The notes under the pieces: model-generated | Database searches by the model: none | Told to the model about the DNA's origin: nothing | Seen by the model: only the letters and a program-made list of their open reading frames with translations | In this document: positions 18,811 through 27,770 of the stretch, one piece after another | How the letters are laid out: each line of letters begins with the position of its first letter | How positions within the stretch are numbered: position 1 is the stretch's first letter | Translations under genes and position numbers: made by a program | Source: Cobetia amphilecti | Lineage (GTDB): Bacteria > Pseudomonadota > Gammaproteobacteria > Pseudomonadales > Halomonadaceae | Assembly: GCF_030010415.1 (NCBI RefSeq) | Contig: NZ_JASCSA010000005.1 | DNA: 64,000 nt | Strand: one strand, 5' to 3'

Positions 18811-18846
18811 AAAAAAACCGGCACCTCGTGAGAGGTACCGGTCTTT
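18811..18846 (-). terminator. Rho-independent terminator of deaD
   Basis: ACCGG(C)ACCTC and GAGGT(A)CCGGT pair around a GTGA loop, about 55 bases past the deaD stop. On the minus strand a run of seven T follows. The tail reads T7 then GTGCCTG, which recurs at two other terminators here. Confidence 0.9.
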
Positions 18847-18897
18847 TCAGAAGCCGTGGCCAGCACTGCGATCAGTGCCGGCCCGACTCAGGCCTGA

Positions 18898-20604
18898 TCA
18901 GGCGCGACGACGGTCATCGTTGCCACCTTCACGGCGCTGCGGACGAGCGCCCGCACCGTCTTCTGCCAGTTCCAGCGGGCGGCCAGCGACGCGAGCACGC
19001 GCCATCTTGGACACGATGCTGGTCGGCAGACCGCTCGGCAGTTCCACGACACTGTGCGTGTTGCGGATGTCGATGCGACCGATGCGTGAACCTTCGATGC
19101 CGCCTTCGTTGGCGAGAGCGCCAACCAGCTGGCCCGGCTTGACGCCATCACGGTGGCCGACGGCCACACGGTAGAGCTTCATGCCTTCACGTGCGACCGG
19201 CGCGGAGTTGCGACGCTCACCGCGTTCCGGACGCTCGGTGCGCTCACCGCGCTCGGAACGCTCGTTGCGACGCGCACCCGGCTTCGGCAGAGACTGGATC
19301 GGCGTCTCTTCGGCGCGAGCCATCTTGACGAAGACAGCGGCCAGCTCGACCGGATCGTGACCTTCTTCGACCAGGCTCTGGACCAGAGCGCGGTGACCGT
19401 TGGAGCTGCTGCCCAGGGCTTCGACGACGCGAGCACGGAAGGCGGCGTCACGGTGGCCACGGATCTCTTCTTCGCTCGGCAGCTGGCGTTCGGTGATGCG
19501 CTGGCCCAGGGCCTGCTCCATCCAGCGAACCTTGCGCATTTCGCGACCGCTGACGAAGGTGATGGCGCGACCTTCACGACCGGCACGGCCAGTACGGCCA
19601 GTACGGTGGACGAAGGATTCGCTGTCACCCGGCAGGTCGTAGTTGAAGACGTGGGTGATACGCGCCACGTCCAGACCACGAGCGGCGACGTCGGTCGCGA
19701 CCAGCACGTCGACCTTGCCACGCTTCAGGCGAGTCACGGTGCGCTCGCGCAGGGACTGGTCCAGATCACCGGACAGCGCTGCCGCGGAGATACCGCGAGC
19801 GATCAGCTGTTCGACGACTGTGGTACAGGCGGCACGAGTACGCACGAAGACGATGGCCGCATCGACGGTCTCGACTTCCAGCAGACGGGACAGCGCTTCG
19901 AGCTTAGCGCCGCCTTCGACACGCACCATCATCTGTTCGATGGTGGAAGCGGTACGCGATTCGGACTTGATGGCAACCTTGACCGGATCAACCAGGTAGC
20001 GGTTGACGATACGCTCGATCTCGGTCGGCAGCGTCGCGGAGAAGAAGACGCGCTGCGCTTCCTTCGGGGTATCGGCGACGACGCGCTTGACGTCATCGAT
20101 GAAGCCCATGCGCAGCATCTCATCGGCTTCATCCAGCACGAGGGCTTTCAGGCCGTTCAGGTTCAGGCTCTTGCGGTCCAGGTGGTCGATGACACGACCC
20201 GGGGTGCCGACGACGATCTGCGCGCCGCTCTTGAGGCTACGCATCTGCTCGCGGTAGTCCTGACCACCGCAGAGAGTGGCCACTTCCAGGCCACGCATGA
20301 ACTGACCGTAACGTGTGAAGTTGACGGCGACCTGTTGGGCCAGCTCACGGGTCGGGGCCAGCACGAGAACCTGCGGTTCACGGCGGTCGAGGTCCAGACG
20401 GGTCAACAGCGGGAGTGCAAAGGCAGCGGTCTTGCCGGTACCCGTCTGTGCCTGGCCGATCATGTCACGGCCTTCGAGCAGACTCGGGATGGTCTGAGCC
20501 TGGATCGGGGACGGAGTTTCGTAGCCCAGCTTCTCGAGAGAGGTCAGGACGGCAGGCAGCAGGGCAAGATCGCTGAAGCGATCGACGACGGAAGTCGTGG
20601 TCAT
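18898..20604 (-). CDS. deaD: DEAD-box ATP-dependent RNA helicase DeaD/CsdA
   Basis: DeaD (CsdA) unwinds RNA in ribosome assembly and mRNA decay, especially in the cold. The 568-residue product shows AQTGTGKT (motif I), PTRELA, TPGR, VLDEADEML (motif II, DEAD), SAT, and HRTGRTGRAGR (motif VI). A disordered Arg/Glu/Gly stretch (residues about 440-470) leads to a DbpA-type RNA-binding domain near residues 470-545, then an Arg-rich tail. That layout separates DeaD from RhlE and RhlB. Its ATG has no strong ribosome site. It is preceded by nearly 600 bases without a gene, compatible with the long leader known for deaD in E. coli, and ends at a clear terminator. Confidence 0.94.
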   Translation of the reverse strand: MTTTSVVDRFSDLALLPAVLTSLEKLGYETPSPIQAQTIPSLLEGRDMIGQAQTGTGKTAAFALPLLTRLDLDRREPQVLVLAPTRELAQQVAVNFTRYGQFMRGLEVATLCGGQDYREQMRSLKSGAQIVVGTPGRVIDHLDRKSLNLNGLKALVLDEADEMLRMGFIDDVKRVVADTPKEAQRVFFSATLPTEIERIVNRYLVDPVKVAIKSESRTASTIEQMMVRVEGGAKLEALSRLLEVETVDAAIVFVRTRAACTTVVEQLIARGISAAALSGDLDQSLRERTVTRLKRGKVDVLVATDVAARGLDVARITHVFNYDLPGDSESFVHRTGRTGRAGREGRAITFVSGREMRKVRWMEQALGQRITERQLPSEEEIRGHRDAAFRARVVEALGSSSNGHRALVQSLVEEGHDPVELAAVFVKMARAEETPIQSLPKPGARRNERSERGERTERPERGERRNSAPVAREGMKLYRVAVGHRDGVKPGQLVGALANEGGIEGSRIGRIDIRNTHSVVELPSGLPTSIVSKMARARVAGRPLELAEDGAGARPQRREGGNDDRRRA

Positions 20605-21195
20605 GTATATCTCACACCTAAATGGCTACAAGTAAGGCTTGCAGCTGAAGAATGGGTCGGGTTGAACCGACACGAAGCGTAAGGGCTCCGTCTGGCGATG
20701 CAGTCAGGCACGAGGCGCTGGCATCATCAGAAAAAACGTACGAGTGCTGGACGTCTTGGCATGGACGGGCCCGGGTTGCTCTGAAGGTGGACGCAATTCC
20801 ACTTTCAGGCACAACGCTGCGGCGACCGTACAGCAACCAGAGGCTCTTCTACTCAGAGTCTCGGGGCGCTCCATCATGCACACTGTGGACAGGGACGGGT
20901 CTTGCATCGCGGCGGCCGGACATCGATCGAATCGAGGGGTCACGGATGGCTGGGGCAAGCTACGCCACGCGGTCCGGGAGGCGCGAAATACCGGCTGATG
21001 GCCACAAGAAACGGCGATCACGTCGGGCTCGGCTACTCAGGATGGTGGGTCACTACATGCGAGGAGCTGGCATTCTAGCAGCCTCTCACGCATTCTGCAT
21101 CCTTTCTTTTGACCTTGGTCGCAGGCCGGCCGCCCTCGGGCAGGCATGCGCCCTGCCATCACGACTCGCTGAACAACCACCTGACAGGAGCCTGC
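20605..21195. other. Divergent gap between deaD and yaiI; possible long deaD leader
   Basis: No gene is convincing in these 591 bases. They must contain promoters for deaD (minus) and yaiI (plus). The length and the helicase family suggest a long 5' untranslated region for deaD, but I cannot locate a promoter with confidence. Confidence 0.5.
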
Positions 21196-21717
21196 ATGAC
21201 TGACGCGCAAGACCATGACGCCCCCTCCCCACAACATCCCGCCGAGCATGTCACCACGCTGTGGGTCGACGCCGATGCCTGCCCGCGCGCCGCGCGTGAC
21301 ATCCTGGTGCGCGCGGCGGAACGCACCGCGACTCCCACCTGGTTCGTCGCCAATCATCAGGTGCCGCTGCCACGCTCGATGCACGTCAAGGCGCTGTCGG
21401 TCCCACAAGGGGCAGATGCTGCCGATCAGTTGATCGTCGAGCGCGCCCACCCCGGCGACATGGTGATCACCTCCGACCTGCCGCTGGCGCTGGAGGCGAT
21501 CGAGAAAGGCGCGCTGGTGATGACGACCCGCGGCGAAGCGCTGGACAGCAACAACATTCGCGCCAAGGTGCAGATGCGCGACTTCATGGAGAGCATGCGC
21601 TCCAGCGGCGAGCACACCGGCGGCCCGTCCGCATACGGCCAGCGTGAGCAACGCGACTTCGGCAATGCACTGGACCGCTGGCTGGCCAAGATCAGACGCC
21701 CGACACCGCGCGCCTGA
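21196..21717 (+). CDS. yaiI: YaiI/YqxD family protein (DUF188)
   Basis: The 173-residue product belongs to the widely conserved YaiI/YqxD family, which has a PIN-like/NYN fold and an unproven nuclease role. Family motifs are LWVDADACPRAARD near the start, GDMVITSDLPLALEAIEKGALVM, and GEALDSNNI, followed by FGNALDRWL at the C terminus. I start at the ATG at 21196, preceded by CAGGAG; upstream in-frame codons to 21109 are unlike the family. The N-terminal 20 residues are an unconserved polar extension. It converges on the gluathionyl-hydroquinone reductase gene and appears to be a single-gene unit. Confidence 0.9.
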   Translation: MTDAQDHDAPSPQHPAEHVTTLWVDADACPRAARDILVRAAERTATPTWFVANHQVPLPRSMHVKALSVPQGADAADQLIVERAHPGDMVITSDLPLALEAIEKGALVMTTRGEALDSNNIRAKVQMRDFMESMRSSGEHTGGPSAYGQREQRDFGNALDRWLAKIRRPTPRA

Positions 21718-21734
21718 TCCAATCGCCGCTGCTC

Positions 21735-21775
21735 GCCATCAACTCGGGCGCCATCAACTCGGGCGCGATCAGCTC
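21735..21775. repeat. 15-base tandem repeat, about 2.7 copies
   Basis: GCCATCAACTCGGGC occurs twice head to tail and is followed by a diverged partial third copy, in the short gap between the convergent yaiI and yqjG genes. Confidence 0.8.
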
Positions 21776-21788
21776 AGACTTCAAGACC

Positions 21789-22799
21789 TCAGGCGTGACG
21801 GCGAATGCCCTGGCCCGGCAGACGCTCGCGGTCATGGGGAGCGTCGAGCGCCAGACTCGGGCCAACCGGCACGATAGCGGTGGGATTGATGGTCTGCTGA
21901 CTGGCGTAATAGTGGGTCTTGATATGCGCAAGATCGCAGGTCTCGGCGATGCCCGGCCACTGATACAGCTCGCGCAGATAGTGCGAGAGATTGGGATAGT
22001 CGGCGATACGGCGCTGATTGCACTTGAAGTGCCCGAAGTAGACGGCATCGAAGCGGATCAGGGTGGTGAACAGGCGGATGTCGGCTTCGGTCAGCCATTC
22101 ACCGGCGAGATAGCGCGAGTCGGCCAGTCGGCGCTCCAGTGAATCCAGGCACTCGAACAGCGCCGTGAAGTGACGCTCGTAGACCTCCTGCCGCGTGGCG
22201 AAGCCGGTCTTGTAGACGCCATTGTTGACCTTGTCATAGACCTCGGCATTGATGGCATCGATCTCGCCGCGCAGGTCCTCCGGATAGAAGTCCAGATCAT
22301 TGCCAGTCAGCGAATCGAAGGCGTCATTGAAGATGCGTACCAGTTCCGCCGACTCGTTGTTGACGATGCGACCGGTCTGCTTGTCCCAGAGCGCCGGCAC
22401 GGTGACACGGCCGGTGTAGTGCGGGTCGGTCAGGGTGTAGAGCTGGTGGTGATAGCGCACGCCATTGATCGGATCACCGCTGGAGCCTTCTTCCTCGAGA
22501 TAGCTCCAGCCATGTTCGAGCATCAAGGGGCTGGTGTAGGACATGCCGACCAGCGGCTTGAGTCCCTTGAGAGAGCGCATGATCAGCGCGCGGTGCGCCC
22601 ACGGGCAGGCCAGCGAGACGTAGAGATGGAAGCGGTCTGCACTGGCGGGCACGGCCGCTTGTCCCTGCGGCCCCTCGAGCGGGGCATCGGGCGCCACGAC
22701 CCAATCCCTGAGTCGCGCGCTCTCGCGCTTGAATTCACCGCCGGTGCTGTCGGTGTCATACCAGCGATCCTGCCACTTGCCGTCGACCAGTAAGCCCAT
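21789..22799 (-). CDS. yqjG: Glutathionyl-hydroquinone reductase (YqjG/ECM4 type)
   Basis: Enzymes of this Xi-class glutathione transferase family reduce glutathionyl-hydroquinones back to hydroquinones, using a catalytic cysteine. The 336-residue product has the typical start with GEFKRE, then the active-site CPWAHRALIMR (Cys65), and the conserved VPALWDKQTGRIVNNESAELVRI, a glutathione-site region. Length agrees with E. coli YqjG (328). AAGGAG lies before the ATG. A LysR regulator gene is 155 bases upstream on the same strand and may control it; this is inference from position only. Confidence 0.93.
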   Translation of the reverse strand: MGLLVDGKWQDRWYDTDSTGGEFKRESARLRDWVVAPDAPLEGPQGQAAVPASADRFHLYVSLACPWAHRALIMRSLKGLKPLVGMSYTSPLMLEHGWSYLEEEGSSGDPINGVRYHHQLYTLTDPHYTGRVTVPALWDKQTGRIVNNESAELVRIFNDAFDSLTGNDLDFYPEDLRGEIDAINAEVYDKVNNGVYKTGFATRQEVYERHFTALFECLDSLERRLADSRYLAGEWLTEADIRLFTTLIRFDAVYFGHFKCNQRRIADYPNLSHYLRELYQWPGIAETCDLAHIKTHYYASQQTINPTAIVPVGPSLALDAPHDRERLPGQGIRRHA

Positions 22800-22954
22800 C
22801 TTGCACGCTCCTTATATGGCTGAGGGATGCCCCCAGCCTAAGAGTCGAGCGCGACAGCGCAAGCGAATTCACTGCGTGGCAACGATCGAGTTTCTCGAAC
22901 GATCACGTCGTGCGCTCTTCTCAAGCCCTCACGCTTTTCAGACCCTGCACGCTT

Positions 22955-23860
22955 TCAGGAGCGCCGCTCGCTGGCGTCCTGCTCGACGGCAGCGTGCAGC
23001 TGCGCCTTCATCGCCCGGACGGCAGGGCCCGCGCGATCATCGTCCGGCAGATAGAGCATCAGCGACACTTCGCGCTCGCCGCCATTGGCCAGCGGCAGTG
23101 GCAGCAGCCGCCCTCGGGCCAGGGCCTCGCTCATGCGGGTACGGGGTAGCCAGGCGAAGCCCAGTCCGCGTTCGGCAAGATCGACTGACGTGGCCAGGTG
23201 GCTCACCGTCCAGCGCGCCTCGGCCTTGAGCCAGCCGGCATCCATGCCGCTGGAACGGCTGCTGTCGCGCACCACCAGCTGGCGATGCTGCACGAGATCA
23301 CGCAGATCCAGCGGCCGCCCGAGGGCGTGCAGCGGGTGCCCCGGCGCCGCCACGGCGATGAAGGTTTCACGCAGCAACGGGGTGCTGAGATGGCCATCCA
23401 GCATCAGACCGCTGATCAACAGGTCCGCTTCCTTCTCCTCGAACAGCTCGCGCCCGCCGGTCAGCGTCGTCTCGTGCAGCTGGACACGCACCTGAGGGTA
23501 GGCCGTCGAGAAGGCTTCCAGCGCCCGTGCCAGCACATCCGGCGGAAACAGCTGATCCACTGCGATGGCGATCTCGCTCTCCATACCTGCCGACAACGCA
23601 TCGGCCACATCCTCGAGTGCCCGCGCATTCTCGATCAGCTGACGCGCCCGGCGCAGCAGCAATTCACCCGCCTCGGTCAGCCGGACATTGCGCCCGACCG
23701 GCTCCAGCACCTGCACGCCCAGCAAGGCCTCCAGGCGATGCACGGCGTGATTCAGGGTCGAGGGGCTCTTGTGGATCGCGGCCGCCGCGCGCGCGAAGCT
23801 GCCGTGGTCCACCACGGCGGCCAGCATCTGCCACTGAGCCAGTGTCACGCGTGACGACAT
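22955..23860 (-). CDS. LysR-family transcriptional regulator
   Basis: The 301-residue product has an N-terminal winged helix-turn-helix (LAQWQMLAAVVDHGSFARAAAAIHKSP, then LNHAVHRLEALLGVQVLEPVGR) and a C-terminal periplasmic-binding-like effector domain, as in all LysR proteins. The ATG at 23860 with AGAGGAAT upstream fits the family start; codons further upstream to 24001 look spurious. Effector and targets are unknown. It lies just upstream of and in the same orientation as yqjG, so local control of quinone detoxification is a possible but untested role. Confidence 0.9.
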   Translation of the reverse strand: MSSRVTLAQWQMLAAVVDHGSFARAAAAIHKSPSTLNHAVHRLEALLGVQVLEPVGRNVRLTEAGELLLRRARQLIENARALEDVADALSAGMESEIAIAVDQLFPPDVLARALEAFSTAYPQVRVQLHETTLTGGRELFEEKEADLLISGLMLDGHLSTPLLRETFIAVAAPGHPLHALGRPLDLRDLVQHRQLVVRDSSRSSGMDAGWLKAEARWTVSHLATSVDLAERGLGFAWLPRTRMSEALARGRLLPLPLANGGEREVSLMLYLPDDDRAGPAVRAMKAQLHAAVEQDASERRS

Positions 23861-24306
23861 CAGGATTCCTCTTGCAGAACGTACGGGAATGCACGGGGCA
23901 ATCCTGACATGCCAGACGCAAAAAACCAGACACCTGATACTGCAACCCGACGGGAGCAAAAGAGCATTCTGTGCTGTCAGACTCCCGACATCTGGTCGCA
24001 ATCCTCGGACATCAGGACGGCATCCTCTGAAATGCAGGAGGCCAAATACGCTATTTTGCGTAACTTTACAAAATTTAACACCAAGCAGGATTTACTGCCT
24101 GAACAGCGTTTCCTAAGCAAAAATGGCGCTATTTTCGCCAGACCTCATGTTGCCGGTACCGCCAATTGCGCCGTCAATGATCTAAACAGGGTTGAATTAC
24201 TCATACTGGACATGCGTCCAGCCTATCGAACGATGGGAACCTTGGTTAAGGTTCGAATGCCTCATTGTTGCCATCTTTTCATTTCACATAACTTTATCGG
24301 TCACAT
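23861..24306. other. Divergent, AT-rich regulatory gap
   Basis: No gene seen. The stretch about 24040-24200 is clearly more AT-rich than its surroundings and includes -10-like sequences ahead of the M23 peptidase. It serves the LysR gene on the minus strand and the peptidase on the plus strand. Confidence 0.5.
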
Positions 24307-25983
24307 ATGCTGCGAATCCTTCATTCGCTCCCTCGCGCGCACAAGTATCTTCTTTTACCTGTTGCCACCATGGTTACCGTGCTGGGTGCTCACAAGCTTC
24401 TCGAAACATTCGATGCTCCTGATGTCTCTACGGCCTCACAGTCCATCGCCATCGACCTGGCCAGTGCAAATTCCAGCACCCCGGCCAAGCTGCCGCTGGC
24501 GATTGCTGCCGCCGATGACACTCAGTCTCCCCTGAGCCCGGCGCAGCTCGCCAATCAGACGGCGACCAGCTCGACCTCCGGTGACATTCCGCTGGCAGCG
24601 CTGACGCCCAGCGAGATCGTCGCCATCGATTTCGACATGCCGACGCTGCTGACGGATGCCAACTATCATCCCGACAGCCAGACGGCAGGCCCGATCGTGG
24701 CACTGGCGCCGGCGGCAGTGAAGACGGCAGAAGCCGTCATCGGCACCGCGACCGACGAACAGGCCGGCGGCACCTCCTATGACGACCTCTCCGTCGACCC
24801 GGTCGAGCTCGGCGAAAGCCCGACGCTGCAGACCGAGCTGGCGGCCGAGGAAGTCTATGTGCCCGAGTGGCAGACCTATACCGTGCAGGCCGGCGATACC
24901 TTCGCCGTGATGGCGGAGCGCTCGCTGGGCCTTGGCTACAGCGAGACCACGCGCATCCTCAAGGCGCTGCCTGACAAGCGCGTGCTGACCCATTGGCGCA
25001 TCGGCGACAGCTTCGATTACAAGCTGGATGAAGACGGCAACCTGCTGGCGTTGCGCATCATGAAGGATGCGCGTCGCGGCTTCATGGTCAAGCGTGAGGC
25101 CGGCGGTGAAAGCTTCAATGTCGCCAAGATCGAGAAGGCGACCCAGGCCACTCAGCGCATGTTCGCCGGTACGGTCAGTGGCAGCTTCTCCCTGTCAGCG
25201 GAAGCCACTGGCCTGGGCGTCGCGGAAGTCAGCCAGCTGACCCAGGTGCTGGGCAAGAAGATCGATTTCCGTCGCGATACGCGCAAGGGTGACAGGTTCC
25301 AGGTGCTGGTCGAGTCCGACATGATCGACGGCACCAGCATGGATTCCCGCATCCTCGCCGCACGCTATGAAGGTTCTCGCAAGTCACTGACCGTGGTGCG
25401 CAACAGCAGCGATGGCCGCTACTACACCCCCGACGGTAAGGGCCTCGACCCGGCCTTCAATCGCTATCCGCTGGCGCACAAGGCGCGCATCAGCTCGCCG
25501 TTCAACCTCAGCCGTCGCCATCCGGTGACCGGACGCATCAGCCCGCACAAGGGCACTGACTTCGCGGTGCGCATCGGCACGCCGGTGCTTTCCACCGCGG
25601 ATGGCGTCGTCGAGCTGGTCGGCAACCACCCGCTGGCCGGTCGCTATCTGGTGCTGCGCATGGACAACGGCTACAAGACCCGTTATCTGCACCTGTCACG
25701 CCCGCTGGTCAAGAAAGGCGAGCGCGTGACCATGGGTGAGAAGATCGCCCTGTCAGGCAACACCGGCCGCTCCACCGGCCCGCACCTGCACTATGAGGTG
25801 ATGGTCAACAACCGCCAGGTCGATGCCATGCGCGTTCAGCTGCCGAACAACAAGTCTCTGTCCGGCAAGGCGCTCGCCAACTTCAAGCGTCAGTCAGAGA
25901 ACATGCTGGCCAAGCTGGAAGCCGCCGACAACACTGGCGCCATCGCCAAGGCCTCTACCCCGAGCCAGGGTGACGAGAGCTAG
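24307..25983 (+). CDS. mepM: Murein DD-endopeptidase, M23 family (MepM-like)
   Basis: Predicted to cut peptide crosslinks in peptidoglycan for cell growth. The 558-residue product has an N-terminal membrane anchor (about residues 13-32), a long Ala/Ser/Thr-rich linker, a LysM/OapA-like segment beginning YTVQAGDTFAVMAERSLGL, and a C-terminal LytM/M23 domain. The metal ligands are visible: HKGTDF (H414, D418) and HLHYE (H493, H495), so it should be an active enzyme, not an EnvC/NlpD-like activator. Length and layout resemble MepM (YebA). The start lacks a good ribosome site; the next ATG (24370) would cut the anchor, so I keep 24307. It ends at a very strong shared terminator. Confidence 0.88.
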   Translation: MLRILHSLPRAHKYLLLPVATMVTVLGAHKLLETFDAPDVSTASQSIAIDLASANSSTPAKLPLAIAAADDTQSPLSPAQLANQTATSSTSGDIPLAALTPSEIVAIDFDMPTLLTDANYHPDSQTAGPIVALAPAAVKTAEAVIGTATDEQAGGTSYDDLSVDPVELGESPTLQTELAAEEVYVPEWQTYTVQAGDTFAVMAERSLGLGYSETTRILKALPDKRVLTHWRIGDSFDYKLDEDGNLLALRIMKDARRGFMVKREAGGESFNVAKIEKATQATQRMFAGTVSGSFSLSAEATGLGVAEVSQLTQVLGKKIDFRRDTRKGDRFQVLVESDMIDGTSMDSRILAARYEGSRKSLTVVRNSSDGRYYTPDGKGLDPAFNRYPLAHKARISSPFNLSRRHPVTGRISPHKGTDFAVRIGTPVLSTADGVVELVGNHPLAGRYLVLRMDNGYKTRYLHLSRPLVKKGERVTMGEKIALSGNTGRSTGPHLHYEVMVNNRQVDAMRVQLPNNKSLSGKALANFKRQSENMLAKLEAADNTGAIAKASTPSQGDES

Positions 25984-26042
25984 ACGCGACCCCAGGCGCG
26001 GGCTCGCAAGCAATAGGGCCTGCGCCTGACATGAAATGTGCC

Positions 26043-26094
26043 CGACAAAAGAAAAGGCCCCTCACCTCACGGTGGGGGGCCTTTTCTTTTGTCG
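26043..26094. terminator. Strong bidirectional terminator
   Basis: A 24-base stem with a single G-T wobble and a 4-base loop. Its outer arms contain AAAAGAAAAGG and its complement, giving T-rich tails in both directions. It serves both the M23 peptidase gene and the convergent zinc-ribbon gene. Confidence 0.95.
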
Positions 26095-26115
26095 GTGTCT
26101 CGGCCAGAGATCAGG

Positions 26116-26343
26116 TCACTTCTTCATGCCCTTGTTGGAGGCCTGCTCCAGCAGCTCTTCCGCTTCGCTGCTCGCGCCCTCCTCTCGCATCCTGGCCACA
26201 TCGGCATATAGGCAGACGTAGGTACCGCAGGATGCACAGAACACCTTGTCGTCGGGATTGTGGACCTGCGAGACGCGGACTCGCTGGCTGCCACAGTCCG
26301 GGCACGGCTTGGGAATACGCAGTTCCTCGGAAAGATCTGACAT
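26116..26343 (-). CDS. Small zinc-ribbon protein 1
   Basis: A 75-residue protein with a four-cysteine zinc ribbon: CPDCGSQ near residue 14 and CASCGTYVC about 20 residues later, followed by a charged helix ending in Lys. Such ribbons bind zinc and often nucleic acid or protein; no specific family comes to mind. AGGAGAATGC precedes the ATG at 26343, which fixes the start (an upstream in-frame Met at 26421 has no site). It is first in position of three similar small genes on this strand (with 26580-26894 and 27537-27770). Confidence 0.72.
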   Translation of the reverse strand: MSDLSEELRIPKPCPDCGSQRVRVSQVHNPDDKVFCASCGTYVCLYADVARMREEGASSEAEELLEQASNKGMKK

Positions 26344-26527
26344 GAAGCATTCTCCTGTTCGGTGTCTGAGCCGCTCGCCTTGAGGCTGGTCGATTGGCGT
26401 CTCCCCAAGACATGGGGCCACTCACACGGCATGCAACCCCGCTGGCGGGGAGTCGCTCGTCTTTCGGCTCGAGATACCTCACCGAGCTACCTCGCCCAGG
26501 CACTGCCCGGCACTACGCTCAGACGCA

Positions 26528-26553
26528 AAGCCCCGGCACGGTGGCCGGGGCTT
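26528..26553 (-). terminator. Probable terminator of zinc-ribbon gene 2
   Basis: A perfect 10-base stem (AAGCCCCGGC) with a 6-base loop, 27 bases after the gene stop. On the minus strand it ends in a short TTT, so the T run is weak. Confidence 0.7.
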
Positions 26554-26579
26554 GAGGGGCAGGCGCGAACAGACAGATG

Positions 26580-26894
26580 TCACGCGGCGCTGATGCTGCC
26601 GGCAAGCGACTCATGGCTGGTGCCGTGGCTTGCGGTGTTGGACATGCGTGCGACGGGGCGCTCCGGCACACGGTGCTGGCCGTGTGACCTGGCGCCATCA
26701 CGCGTCAGGCGGAACTCTTCCTGCAGCGCCATCTCACGTGCCGCCAGGCGAAAATCGCCCATCGAACACAACGCATGGCCGTTCGGGCACTTGAGGATGT
26801 GATCATCCGGCAGATCACGGGCAGGCCAATCCAGCGCTTCGTTGCATTCGGGACACTGAGGGCCATTACGGGTCGGGACTGATGGGGTAAACAT
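26580..26894 (-). CDS. Small zinc-ribbon protein 2
   Basis: A 104-residue protein. The first half has a zinc ribbon: CPECNEALDW and, about 18 residues on, LKCPNGHALCSMGDF, so Cys-Cys then Cys-His/Cys are available as ligands. The C-terminal half is polar and low in conservation. AAGGAG lies before the ATG at 26894; further upstream Met codons lack support. I do not recognise a named family. A terminator follows, so it is probably transcribed alone. The initial MFTPSVPTRNGPQCPEC puts the ribbon at the very N terminus. Confidence 0.68.
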   Translation of the reverse strand: MFTPSVPTRNGPQCPECNEALDWPARDLPDDHILKCPNGHALCSMGDFRLAAREMALQEEFRLTRDGARSHGQHRVPERPVARMSNTASHGTSHESLAGSISAA

Positions 26895-27536
26895 GCGCGA
26901 ACTCCTTTTCGACGCAAAAGATGACGATGTCATGACCAGATTCTCAGTACAGAAAACATCAAGACGTGGCTCGGTTTGCGTGCGCATGATGGAGACAGAT
27001 AGCGACAGACTCCATTGCACTTTCGGTTAGATGCCACAATTTTATCGCTGGTCAGTCTCTGCGCTCACGGCTGCGGAAGGTATCGCGCAGAGCGCGGAAC
27101 ACACTTCATGGCAGCGCGACCGGCAAGAGTCTGACAGCACTATCTTACAGTCTGATAACACCTCGCGAATGACGCAGATCAAACGCATACCAGATCAGGG
27201 GGTGTCCGCCGCACCGTTATTCAAACGGGCGTCAGACGGGTATTCATGGGCTTGAAGCCAAAAAAATCCCGACCAAAGGCCGGGAAAACACTCTCAGGCA
27301 GAACAGGACCTATCGCGGAAGCAACGCGGCTCGCCGCAGGTCGACCAGGACGCTGAACAGTCGTCAGCGGTATCACGGAAATCTCGACTCCACCTGCAGT
27401 GCCATAAATTCAGTTTCGCTGCCCCGGGCAACAAGCCCGCGACCAGGGCGAAACAGCGAATCCGACTGGCACTGAGGTAAAAATTCTTGTGCGCCCTCAC
27501 ACGCACTGGCGAACACTGGCCTTACATGCGCTTGCT
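26895..27536. other. Gap between zinc-ribbon genes 2 and 3
   Basis: No convincing gene. The right part, 27290-27536, lies between the stop of zinc-ribbon gene 3 and the terminator at 27260-27285, so it is probably transcribed as a 3' region. A 70-codon Arg/Cys-rich minus-strand frame (27294-27506) ends right at that terminator but looks non-coding. The left part should hold the promoter of zinc-ribbon gene 2. Confidence 0.5.
27260..27285 (-). terminator. Rho-independent terminator, minus strand
   Basis: An 8-base stem (TCCCGGCC on the minus strand, one G-T wobble) with a TTT loop, followed by seven T. The nearest upstream minus-strand gene is the zinc-ribbon gene ending at 27537. Confidence 0.8.
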
Positions 27537-27770
27537 TCAGGCCGAGGCGTCCAGCTGCTGGACCACCTTCTGCGCCATCAGGGCCGGGTCAATCGCAGCT
27601 CGCTTGCGGGCACTGACTTCAAGGCGATCACGCAACATGAACCAGACACCCAGAAACTCATCACATTCTGCACAACTGACGATGTCATCATCTGCCGGGG
27701 AATCTTCGAGGTGAACCCGGTTGCTGCCACAGCGTGAACACTCCATGGGAACCTTACGTACTGTGTTCAT
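27537..27770 (-). CDS. Small zinc-ribbon protein 3
   Basis: A 77-residue protein with CSRCGSNRV at residue 10 and CAECDEFLGVW about 20 residues later, a four-cysteine ribbon, then a basic/acidic helix. The spacing between cysteine pairs is close to that of the 75-residue protein at 26116-26343 (PC-x-x-C-G-S-x-R-V in both), so these two are likely paralogues. GGAGG lies 9 bases before the ATG at 27770. Function is unknown. Confidence 0.68.
   Translation of the reverse strand: MNTVRKVPMECSRCGSNRVHLEDSPADDDIVSCAECDEFLGVWFMLRDRLEVSARKRAAIDPALMAQKVVQQLDASA

Noticed and set aside
27294..27506. 70-codon frame ending at a terminator
   Set aside because: Arg/Cys-rich, no ribosome site, no domain; kept only as a question under findings.
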